Positions 26,501-38,500 of a stretch of DNA of 64,000 nucleotides are shown piece by piece; position 1 is the first letter of the stretch, and the number at the start of each line of letters is the position of its first letter. A program made the translations under genes and the position numbers. Source of the stretch: Epinephelus fuscoguttatus (Eukaryota; Chordata; Actinopteri; Perciformes; Serranidae). A model generated the notes under the pieces. The model did no database searches and was not told the origin of the DNA. It saw nothing but the letters and a program-made list of their open reading frames with translations. Location of the stretch: NCBI RefSeq assembly GCF_011397635.1, contig NC_064759.1, positions 23,212,428-23,276,427 on the forward strand, read 5' to 3'.

Positions 26501-27746
26501 GTCAGTGTCTAAAATAATTTGAAATGCAAACTTGCAGCATGTTTCTATGTAGTATACAATTATGGTACAATTTTCATGCACCCCTATGTAATTGGGCAAC
26601 TGTGATGTCTTACAGTGGCTTTAATACTCTTAGCTTTCTGCTAGCCTTTACTGTTGTAATAGAAAGCAATTGCATCCTCCTCTGTCTCAGCTGCATCATC
26701 AGACATGTTTTTATTTTTGGTCAATTTAACTCGGGAGGCTTATGTTCGCTGTCAAGATTTACTCAACCAAAATCTTACAAAGCTTTAATTTGTATGTTTG
26801 GGAAAAGAATAGACCGAGAGCAGCGCTGACAGCCATCACACTTCTCACTGGTTTCTTTAATCTTTGAAACACTGTTGCTTCCTGTTGATGCTGCAAAGCT
26901 GATTTCATCCTAACCACTGCCAACTGATAGATCATTGAGTCATAGGTTACATCTGCTCTGACTGTCATTTACATTTTATTTTTACATTTTTACTTTAGTA
27001 GTCGATGATTCCACCAAGTCATTGCATTACACATTAATTTTAAGGTGGTATGCGGAGTCACATATTTGACATAGAGTGTAAGTATAGAATAATTTGACAG
27101 AGCTAAGAGTATAAGTATTGCTCTCTTCCTGTTTATGGATTGTTCTCGGATACTTAAATATGAATTTTAAAACTTTGTTTCCTCCTCAGGGTCCAACAAG
27201 ACCATTTTGCATTTGGACATTATTTTTGGGCAGCATTTCTGTTAGCAAGTTATTCACTGCAAACTCCACAGTTTGGAGGCCACTGAGAGAAATGGTTACT
27301 AAAGGCACAGTACATTTATACATGAACTGAAAAAATATGAAAATAAATTCAAGGCTATTCCTTTAAGGCATAACACAGATTTTGGAATATTCATCACTGC
27401 AACTTACTCCTCTGTGATTCAGTCCTGGTGGCATGAAATATACATAAGTGTATGTGACTGCTCTTTCATTTTACTTATCCAGAAACCGTATGAAATCTAA
27501 AATCTGAAATAGATGGACCCTTGACAGTACTTTGTTGCTGTTTGATTTGATCAAGATCTTCAACTATGATTTTAAGAGTCTGGGATGAGAGTGCCCTCTA
27601 GTGATTAATGAAGACACACACAGAGAAACTACCATCTTCCAGTATCACATCACCAAGGCTGCCTGCATGCAGCACACAGTCTCAGTTTTCAGAACATGTA
27701 AACATCAAAAATAACATTAACATGAGTTCTGTTTAATTCAAAAACA
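26501..27746. other. Intergenic DNA between chn2 and fkbp14
   Basis: No exon or clear transposon boundary was recognised. Confidence 0.4.
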
Positions 27747-27752
27747 TTTATT
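27747..27752 (-). terminator. Candidate fkbp14 polyadenylation signal
   Basis: The reverse complement reads AATAAA, about 200 nt downstream of the fkbp14 stop codon (27954-27956). This is a normal position for a short 3' UTR. It is assigned by motif and position only. Confidence 0.5.
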
Positions 27753-27953
27753 TTTTTAAATGTATTCAAACAATTTCAAGACTGTAACCTCAACTCATCT
27801 GTGGTGGCATTATCAGTGCAGGATGGAAATATAAATTAATTATGGATCTTCTTTTCCATAAATTGTTCAGCCAAAATACTGTTCAACTGCAGTGTAAGAA
27901 AAAAACAAGATTCATGAAACAAAAAAGTAAAAAAAGTAAATAAAATCAGTCCT

Positions 27954-29087
27954 TTAAAGCTCATCGTGTTGGTAGGTGAATTCCCTCGCAGATATAAAAC
28001 CATCTTTATCTTCATCCTCATTTTTGAAGATGTCATCGACCATCACATCATGATCTGTGTCATTAGGTGAGTATCCGTGTTTCTCAAATTCTTTCTTCAG
28101 GTATGCTTTCACCTGTAGGGCAGACAGAATAATAATAACATTCATCAGTAGCAACACACTCTTAATGCAAAGAGAAAAGCAGCTTCAAGAATTTCACACC
28201 TCCTCTCTGCAGAGCTTCCAGTCATCATTCAGATCCATCTCCCGGAAAGACTCGTGTGACCTTGGACCATTTCTGATCTCCATGAGCTCAATGTCAAAAA
28301 TGAGGGTGCTCATTGGAGGGATCTTGCCTGTAGGTTCATGTAAAAGAAGCACAGATATGTTATGGTGGAATATGTGAAGAAGGGGGGATCAGAATCTGTA
28401 ACATGTTTTTGTGTGTTACAAATAGTGACCTTTTCCTTCCTTGCCATAGGCCAGGGATGGAGGGACTGTCAGCTTCCTGCGCTCTCCCGTGCACATGTTT
28501 TGCAGGCCTTTATCCCAACCCTTGAGCACCTCTCGAGTCCCAAGAGTGAACCATACTGGGTTTTTATCCCCATATTTGCGGCTGCAAAGAGTCACACAGA
28601 TCCATTAGTTTTCTTTGACAAAGAAAAGTCTAGCACACACAGAAACTGATATCACAAATATAGACAGTACATTGCCACCTAACTATAAAGAAAGTCCAGT
28701 GGTCAGTGTTGAGGTCTGAATTGACAATGGCACAAATACTGAGAGGTGGTGGGCTGCAGCATAGTGTAGTCCATTAGATCCATGTAATGATTTGTACAGT
28801 CAAAACAGGCAGTGATTTTTCCTGCAAGCATTCACATAGAATTGCATAGCAGCACATGTAGCATTGTTAAAGTTTCATGCAACTCATTACCTGGAATAAA
28901 ACAAGGTGCCATTACTCTCCAAGAATCCCTCGTGATGAACAAGAAGCATGTCTCCATACTTTGACTTACGGTGACACATGAAAGGTTTATGTATGACTTC
29001 GATTTTAACTTCTGGCTCAGGCAGTTTCCCCCCGGTGACAAACACTAACAATGAGGGCAGTATCGAACAAATAGAAAAAATAATCAT
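27954..29087 (-). CDS. fkbp14: FKBP14 (22 kDa ER peptidyl-prolyl cis-trans isomerase)
   Basis: Coding order on the minus strand: 29087-28891, 28581-28430, 28327-28200, 28112-27954. The junctions join in frame to 211 residues, the usual length of the family. A hydrophobic signal peptide (residues 1 to about 19) precedes PEPEVKIEV. An FKBP domain follows with [16 protein letters not shown] and [10 protein letters not shown]. Cys39 and the Cys in QNMCTG can form the family's disulfide. Two EF-hand loops lie at 148-159 ([12 protein letters not shown]) and 192-203 ([12 protein letters not shown]). The C-terminal HDEL is an ER-retrieval signal. N59 (NGT) and N176 (NDT) are glycosylation sequons. 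The family catalyses proline isomerisation in the ER, notably on collagens. Start 29087 gives a signal peptide of the same length as in mammals; an in-frame ATG at 29111 would add eight residues. The donor after exon 3 (GTGTGA) is weak. Confidence 0.96.
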
Positions 29088-29572
29088 TTTGATAGATAAT
29101 AGCTCCCTCATTCGCAAAATTTACAAAAAGCTGTACCTAAAAAATGCAGTACTTAAAATAAATACATGGCAGGAATGCCAACTACGTGGCAGCCAACTTC
29201 TGCATTAACGCACCCACTGTTCAGTTGAGAGCCCTCCTCCCGCTACCATTGGCTAGATTCACCCAAAAGCCCCGCCCATTTTATATATCCTATTTTTCTA
29301 TTGGTTATTTGTTCTGTCAATCACCACAATACACACCCACACTACTTAAATCCCTCTGATGTAAATGGGTGGAACGTTGTTAGCTGGGTCGTGCTAGCTT
29401 AGAGCCCGATTCACGAAAAAGTTTACGCACTTTCTCCGACGTAGAGAGTGTAAAGCCGAGGACGTTACTCCACAAATCACACTCGGGGCCCGATGGAGTC
29501 GCTGCAATCAGCTGTACATTGTATCTTGTTATGATAAACAAGTAATGAACGGCGAAGACACATAATTAAACA
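29088..29572. promoter_or_regulatory. Head-to-head (bidirectional) promoter interval of fkbp14 and plekha8
   Basis: The two start codons are 485 bp apart and point away from each other. Visible elements are two CCAAT-type motifs on opposite strands in an ATTGG context (about 29249 and 29300), a GC-box-like CCCCGCCC at about 29271, and a TATATA stretch at about 29281. The two CCAAT motifs flank the GC box. Mammalian FKBP14 and PLEKHA8 are arranged the same way. Transcription start sites cannot be placed from sequence. Confidence 0.6.
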
Positions 29573-32500
29573 ATGGAAGGAATGCTGCATAAATGGACCA
29601 ATTACATAAGTGGTGAGTTAGTCTCGTAGTCGTCGCGTGTTGTCGGTTATTAGCGCTCGTTTTGAGGCGGCTAGCTAGCATGACAACGTCACAGCGTACT
29701 TGTGTTGAGTTGGTGATAACGTTAACAGGCAACGGGTAGCGGTAGGCTAACGTTAGCAACCTTCAACTATCGGAGCTTAAGGACCGCTTTAAACTAGCAA
29801 GCTTGTTGTCGACTAATTTATCTGCTTAACGAATTAGAAACCAATCGTATTTGTGTACGTTTAACAGGTAGCGCTAGCTAATGTCGCCACTTCCCACCAT
29901 CTGTCATTATAATCTGATTTAACAACTGACTAGCTGTTGCTAACATCACGTAGGGGTTAACTCTTTTTAAGTTTATGAACTAGACAACGATGCTTTAATA
30001 AACACTTTTACTAGTGGCTTTCAATATTGAAAAATGACCACACTATTTAATCAGCAACGTTTCAACAATGATGTGATAACACTTTTTCAGGTTGGCAGCC
30101 TCGTTGGTTTGTGCTTGATGGAGGAACTTTGTCTTACTATGACTCCCAAGAGGATGCCTGGAAAGGTTGCAAGGGCAGCATTAAAATTTCAGTTTGTGAA
30201 ATCCAAGGTCGGTATGGCTCAAGTCCTGTGTAATCTCACTGTCTCATTGTGCAAGTGTGTATGAGTAGCTTTCTGCTGCTTTATGATATATTCCTGGTGA
30301 TAAGCATGTCTCCCTGTGTGCTGCTGTGTTTCATTAGTTAATTCCTCTGACTCTACGCGAGTTGACCTGACCATACCAGGAGAACAGTACTTTTACCTCA
30401 GAGCCATCAATGCAGCAGAGAGGCAGAAATGGCTGGTGGCACTGGGGACAGCCAAAGCTTGCCTTACAGACAACCGAACAAAGAGAGAAAAAGGTAATTG
30501 GATGCGATAACATCCTGATCTGACATTGCATGGATTGCAGCTAGTGTGCTATTGTGAACGTTTGCTATTATTATCATCACAGAACTCCAGGAGAACACAG
30601 AGGCGCTGAAAACTAAGATGTCAGAACTCAGATTGTACTGTGACCTTCTTCTGCAACAAGTTAACAAGATCAAGGAGAATGATGAGCCAGGAGACACAGC
30701 GGAGGTAAGGTTTAGGTTTGGATGAGCCGATGAAATAAGAGAAGCTGCTGCTGGTGTGAAACTGCAGTATAGGGTAGCCCATTTGCAACTAGCAAGACAT
30801 CAAATTGTTGTGTGCTTGCGCTTTCTAATGGCCAGACAGACAGCAAATGCTATCACAAACACATTTTCTTTTATCAGAATCAGAATCAAAAGTACTTAAT
30901 ATAACTATAAAGCAAATAAAAGAAAAGAAAAATATTAAAAACATAGATATGTGGAATTTGCTAAGTCTATAAAGTGTGTAAAAATATACAAATATATGTA
31001 TTGTGCTACATTACAGTGTATAAACTAGCGTTTCCGCATATAAAAATATATATTTTGCTACAATGTTCAATAGAATACATAAATAAATAGAATAAACATA
31101 AGAAATATGTACAATATGTGCATTGAATGTTAAATGTATACATTCAGGAGGTGTTGATGAGAATAAATAAGTATACAGAAGAACATTACTCAGTTGAATA
31201 ACTGCACAGAATATAGCAACAGTTGAATTATTGCACAGTTAAGGCAGTGTTGCAGGGAATAGTTGTACCTTTAAGTCGCTATTACACAGTTGGAATTTAA
31301 TGGATAATTATGAATTATAAATGCAGATGGATGAATTAAGTCCAAGTGCCAGTCTATTGGCCCAGAGTGGCTGAAACTGAGGGACGAGTTGTGCAGTTTG
31401 ATGGCCACGGGCAGGAATGGCTTCCTGTGGTTCTTTGTGGGGGGAATGAGTGTCTAGATTTTGGAAGGTTTTGTTGGTTAACCCTAACAACATACTGTCA
31501 GGACATTTAGAGCAACAGTGGTTAATGATAGCTAATGTGTGTGCTTGTATGCCCTTTTCAGACGGGCATAGACACTGGAAACATGGTGAAGTCGACATGC
31601 ACCACTTTCCTCAAGACTCTCGAGGAATGCATGCAGATAGCAAATCGTACTTTTGGTACAGATGTGGCAACACAGAGTCCACCAGGGTCTCCTCCAGTAG
31701 CAGCCATCAAACCTCAAAAGGTACTTTTGTGTTACAGCTTCTGTGTCTAGTCAGATAACTTAATAACATCTGGTATAAACAGTATGACTTGTTCTCAAAG
31801 ATAATTATATATGATTATATAACTGTGTCTTATCTATCCAACAGATTAAGCCTGTCAATCATTCAAATCAGAACCTTGGAGAAAAGTAGGTGACTTTTTT
31901 CTTTCATTATACATTTTATTTTGTTTACACTGCTCTTTCAGGTAGATGTTCAGAGTAGCACTCAGCAAAGTGAGATGGAAAAACCCTGTCAGATGTTCTC
32001 TGTTGATATAATAATGTTTTGTCATTGATGTTACTTTTCCATGGCATAAGACACAATTCCCAATTTGCGCAACAGAAAAGCATCCTTAGTTTTACAATTG
32101 ACAAAGCGCACTCACATTTATTCTAGATGGAGGGATTTGCCTGAAACCCCAGGAGAACCAATTGCACATGATACCCAGAGCATTGACTCTGGAGCAGAAG
32201 GACCAGATGAGCCAGAAAGACCAGACAGACCAGAAGAACATCCTTCCACACCAGGTAAGTCAGGGGTCCCCAACCAATGACTTCACCCACTGCAAAGTTC
32301 CCTGGACTCAAAACCATTACTGCATTCCATTAAAGAAAAGCCACACACAACAACAAAAGGGGCCTGGTTGTTGCGTGTACATCATCTGAACTGATGTGGA
32401 TAGATTATTGCCTTTTAGTGAGCGGACAGTGATGGATGCCCCAGTTACATTATTGCATTTCCCTTAGCAGTAACAAAACTTCTGTAGAGAAGGAGCTACT

Positions 32501-35500
32501 GCCACTGATGGAAACTCTTTACCGATTTATTGTTTTGGGTTATTTATTATACATATTGTACCTCAACGGAATACAAAGATATGTTATTTAAAACATATAA
32601 TGTAAAAAAGACAATTAAAGGAATATTTGCTGTTGTTTTTTAAGCTTACTGATGAGGGGGCCTGTAGTGCTTCCTTTATTAGATACAAGTATGTTAGAAT
32701 ATATCCCTTTGTATCCCTATATGTATAAGAATATATCATACACTTTGGATTAGACTGGATGTGATGCAATAGTTCCAGTTGGTACTGTCACAAATAGTTA
32801 AGACAGATGAATTTAACACCATAGTTTGTAGTTCAGTATATTAAAAACAACAACAACTAAAAGCCCCGTTTCCACCAAACACTTTTGTTGTGGTACCTTT
32901 GGAACCAAAAGTAATCCTTCAGACATGGTACCTAGACTCTAGCATTTCCACCGCAAAGAGCACCCTTAAATGTGGGCGGGGTTGTTGTCACTCACTGCTC
33001 TGTCCAGCACCCACTGTATTTCCTCATTACCGGTGACACAGAGGGAAGTCTGCACCTGATTTATTGTCCACAGAACAAGGTTACGCACCGAAATTTTGCT
33101 GCCGCAAGAGGCAGCAAAACATTCTCTCATTTTATAGTTACAGTTTACTAATAAAACTCCAGGGTATGAACAGTAGTTACATAAACCCCAAAACCAGCCA
33201 CAGCTCAGCCCTGAGCAGAGTGACCGTCCACTATTGACCAATGAACGGACTGTAGTGTTCAAAGCTCCAAGTTTTAGTACCAGATCTGTGTGCTAGGTAC
33301 CCCAACATAAGGGGTTTCTGGTACCATCCACAACTTTTTACAGTGGAAACAGAAAAAAAGCGTACCGAACTGAAATGTGCTGTGCCTTACTGCTCGGTGG
33401 AAATGGGGCTTAAAGGGAAATTTCGGTTTATTTCAACCTGTCTCCTATTGGCCTAAATTTGTTTCAAGTGACTAGTGACATAAAAGTAATAGTTAGCATG
33501 TTAGCCGTTAGCCTAGATACAGCCGGGCCGCATAGTAGCGTCAGACCTGTTAAAACGTAAGTGAACGGGCATACCTTCAAGTGCAAAGTTAGTCCACTAA
33601 ACAAGCTTTTTCTCCACAAAGACCGCCTCATATCGTTAGGATAAATGTCAGAGAACATACAGAAAACGACATGTAAACGTGTTGTCTTACCTTACCAATG
33701 TGGTGCAATGTTTGTTTACCATCTAGCTCTGCTTTCCAAAGCGCGGCCGAAATATATATCTCGCAAGCTCTAGATAAAGCCCAGCTGGATACTACTCCAG
33801 GTGGAGGTGTCTCGTCCTCGGTCACATCCAGACCTTGAAAATAAGGCTGCAACCGGTCCCATTCCTTGCAACAGAGACATTCCTCTTCTGTGGGCACTGG
33901 GGCACAGCATTCACAGGTACGCCACCAATCTCCAGAGCTACGCAGCCTTGCAGCAGCCATTCCTCCTCTCTCGTCCTCTACCTGTTGTGCCTCTCTCTCC
34001 TCCTCCGTTCTTCAATTTCACGAAGCTCTTGGTCAGTGTATTCTGGCTCAAATAAATAAGGGTGGCCATCAGACTCTGCAAAATCAAATTCCTTCTCCAC
34101 AAAGTCAAAGTCTGGCAAAAAGTCAGTCATTATTCTATAAATCTTTCATAAAATAAATGAATGAACTTTTCAGGCTACTATCCGCTTCTGCCTTCCATCT
34201 GTTGCTGCTTGTTCTCGCGAGATTTCAGGCACGGTATGAGATCACTGCTTGTTCTCGCGATATTTCAGCCGTGCTTTGGAAAGCAGAGCTAGATAGTAAA
34301 CAAACATGGCACCACACCGGTAAGGTAAGACAACACATTTACATGTCGTTTTCTATATGTTCTCTGACATTTATCCTAACGATATGAGGCGGTCTTTGTG
34401 GGGAAAAAAGCTTGTTTAGTGGACTAACTTTGCACTTGAAGTATGCCCGTTCACTTACGTTTTAACAGGTCTGACACTACTATGCGCCCCAGCTGTATCT
34501 AGGCTAACAGCTAACATGCTAACTATTATTTTTATGTCACTAGTCACTAGGAGACGGGTTGACATAAACCGAAATTTCCCTTTAACTGTGAGACTTTTGG
34601 GAGATATGGAAGAGTTCAAGAACATTTTTTGGGTATGAAGGACTATAATGTAATATAATATTTATCAACATGCTTTCATTTAGTTTATAATTTCCTGAAA
34701 CAGTTTTTGTTAGCTTAAAATAAGCCCTTTATATCTTAAAATGGGAAGTGGGTCCTCTTCCACAGAGACCACTGTATTGCAGCACCATGTTTCTACAGTA
34801 GCCCAGAACTGACAAACCAAACACTGGCTACTTTACTTAACCTAAAAGCTTCAGTAGCTTCTCTCCACGCTTGAAAAGGGAGGGGTGAGGGAATGGCTGT
34901 TCAACTGGTTGCAATCTGCAATCTCACTGCGAGATGCCACTAAATTCCACACTGAGGTCCTTTAATCTTAAAGAAATGAAAAGCATTTCACAAAGCTTAG
35001 CGCTAAGTAATAGTCAGGTGTGGTCATGACTGAAATCAGTCACACCTTACGTGACCCAACTGCCATGTTAGGTGACACATTGAACCTTTTAACTTATAGA
35101 GGCCAGTGCAGCGTTACTTACACTCAATACAAAATGCAGGGCTGCTCTTGAAATTTGTTATATGATTTTGCTAAAACACTAAAAGAAGGATGAGCATGAG
35201 GTTTGCGTTGGTGTAATGTGCCAGTGGTTAAAGATGATAAGTCTGCCTGATAGTTGTGCAAGCCATCAGAGTGGTGGCTCCACAATTTGCTACACACGGT
35301 TTAATGAAAACTTGGCTTCAGACTTGACTAAAACCATATTCTGCATGCCCTTTTTTCTGATATATACAGCTACTGTTTTGTCTACTGTGTCACACAGACA
35401 TTGATGCCACCAACGGCAACAGCTCAGTCAATGAGGAGGAAGCTGATCCTTCTTCACACACTACCCAGGATACCTCTGAGACAGAACACTATGACGTGCC

Positions 35501-38500
35501 AGCAGAAGGGAACGAGGAAAACGAAGCCGACGATCAAAAGGAGACAAAACACGAGCAGAAGCACAATGTGGACCAAAGTCAAGAGCACGACAACAACAAC
35601 AAGGAAGCGAGCACTGTCCAGCCTCAGCACCCACAGGAAGCTGTTCCAGACCAAGAAGAGGCGAAACACAAAGACGAGACTTCCAGAGATTCACCAGAGC
35701 TGGAAGACACAGAGCAGGTGGAAACTTTCTTCAGCACAATGAGCCACAGGTATGAAAATGCTACTCAGGAAGGTCACATCCTTTAGGACACATTGATTAC
35801 TGTAGAAGTTACTGAACAATCGTCTGTGATATTTCACTATGACAGTATTAGGGTTAACCAATCTAAGCTATATGTAGTATTTTTGTCTTTGAGGAACTGC
35901 ACTTCTGCTGCAACTTTTGACTAAACTGCACAGTTACTTAGTTTGTGGAAATATATTAATTGTATCACAGTGTTGCACAGAGTAGATGTATAATAACAGG
36001 TTTGGAAAGTTTTAACTGAATCCATTTCAAGATGTCATGATGAGTGTTTTACATTAGTATGTTCTCTCTTGATCACATGACACAGAGAGGCCCTCATCTG
36101 ATATTTGGGTTTGTAAAGCTTTTTTGTTTCACTCTGTATTTCAAACATTTTACTCTCTGTTTTTAAGACCTTGAAGAGTGTTACTGAACGTGGACTAGAG
36201 TGTTTTTAATAATTTCTGTAATATTCAGTTATGACGTAAACAGTATTACAATGGAGAAAAATCATTGTCTCACTTAACCAGTATTCAAGATGGGGACTAC
36301 AGTGTGTGCATTTTGGAGTTTGTCTTTTTAATATGATGAGACAGTTTAAGAAAAGTCACATTAGCAAAATAACAAAACATCTCTGTTAAATGGTAGACAA
36401 AGTAGCAGACTAGTCTCAGGTATTGTCAGGCATAGAATTGCATGACACTGTGTGAATCATTTCTCTGGCTTGGTTTTGACGTTTGTACCCTTTTCTTTTT
36501 TTCGTTTGAGTTGATCAAATAAAAATTGAAATGGCATACTTACCTCTAATATATTCTCCTGTTTGAATCTGTTCTACTTTTTTAGATTTAGTGATATAAG
36601 ACTGGACGACGACAATGGTATCCCTACACAAGAGTTTTTGGACTCATGCTATGCAATAGTACCTGTATTAGGTAGGCCGGTCACTTTCAGTCTCTCCTCC
36701 TCTTAATCTGCCACTCCTTTTTTCCTCTTTCTCATGATGTGGTCATTTCATTCCGTAAAACTTTTATAAGGAAGTCTTTTTCTCTACTTTATTTGTCATT
36801 TCAGCATGCTCCTTTATTCATATTGTCTTTAATTAATGAGGTGGCAGCTTTCTGTCTTGGGTTCATCATCATTCTTTTCTTACATGTCGTTGTTATTTCT
36901 TTCTGGAGCTATATGTCTTTCCATGGTTTTATTTATTCTTGGTAGCCTTAAAGTTTATATTAGGTTTGTTGTTCGCTCATACATGTTCATGTGGCTGTGT
37001 GCGTGTCTTTGTGTCTATCTACACAGTGTACTACATATAGATAAAGGTCACCATAGACTGTATAAAAGAAGTGGATGTAGCCATCATGACATTCCCCATT
37101 TGTTTGTGGATTACTGTTTTAAAGCCTTGAGTTTAGTATTTTGTCCATCGCAATCTTGGATATTTGGAGCCAGAAATGACTGCATTTGGATGAGTGGGTT
37201 GAGCTTAGTAGGATAGGCATTGCTATGCTTCTTTCCCTATTGACAGGTTGCTGTGAAAGCGCCTTGTCAATCACAAGGTAGCCATGCCCTAAAGCATACC
37301 CTGCTTTATCGTCTCTTTTACTATAAATTAGACCATTAGTGACAAAATAAGCATCATGCTGTATTAAAAGTTTAAAACAAGTGATCGAGACCAAAAATTC
37401 ATTAGGAAAATGTTTATTGAGGTAACAATTTAAGTGACAAGTAGAGTCATGTTCTCGTGCTTTTTGCAACCAATGGATTCGCCCCCTGCTGACCATTAGA
37501 AAGAATGCAGGCACTTGGCATTGGCTTCACTTTTCAGACCCGGAGGTTACGCCCACAGTTTCATACAGTCCATGATCGTCATGCACAGTCACACTATCAA
37601 TATAAAAAAGTGCAAGACTTTAGAAACAACATTTCTTGACAAAAAACTTTTTAGAGCTTCACTAGGCTTGGCCCAATGATAAGGAGGAGAGGTAAGATTA
37701 GGATCTTTGGTCTTCAAGAATTACCTGGTGGTTTGAGAGATTATCAGGAAAACCTTAAAAAAACGACACATATGTAAACATGAAAGATGGCCAAGGTATT
37801 ATCAGCCTATGTTTTGTACTAACCTTTTATAATGGTCCTCTGTAAATTTAATTGTAGATTTGTCCGAAGTGACGTGATCTTTCGATCGATTAAGCCTGCT
37901 CACCTCCAGCTGCTCTCAAATTGACAATCTCTTTCAAATTCAATTCAATTTAAATTTTATTTATAAAGCCCAATATCACAAATCACAGCGGATAAAGAAA
38001 AACTCTCCAAAAAACTCTTTAACAGGGAGAAGATGGTAGAAACCTCAGGATGAGTAACTGAGGAGGTATCCCTCTTTCAGGATGGACAGACGTGCAATAG
38101 ATGTCGTACAGAACAAATCAACATAATGAATTTACAGTAATCCATATGACAAAATTATACATAAAGAGAGACAGATCTTGACACATACCCAGATACTAGT
38201 GATATGATCTGTGTTTGATATCATCTACGTCACGCAGCAGTATTACAAGCCTTCATCATTTTCCAGGGCTACCAATATCAGTACCCTTAAAGTGATACCG
38301 ATACCACTAGAGTACTTTCATTGATACCTTTTTTTCCTACTTCATTTGATACCCATCATGTGAATGGAAACATAAACTATCTAAAATGCCACCAGACACC
38401 ACAGGCGTGTAGTGTAGACATACTCTTGAATGTTGAGTGACGTCTCAACATAGTGAACTGCCCACTCCATCATATACACAGCATTCAGCTTCACCACACC

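Noticed and set aside
29088-29111. Upstream in-frame ATG at 29111 as the fkbp14 start
   Set aside because: Its context is poorer, and it would put eight polar residues before the signal peptide. The 29087 start gives the family's usual 211 residues.
33801-34387. Several plus-strand open frames inside the TTAA element
   Set aside because: They are antisense to the P2X7-tail-like frame or lie in the inverted arms; similar peptides arise from both arms on opposite strands.
35401-35742. 113-codon open frame overlapping plekha8 exon 8
   Set aside because: It is in a different phase from the spliced plekha8 frame. The true frame gives correct junctions and the conserved TFFSTM.
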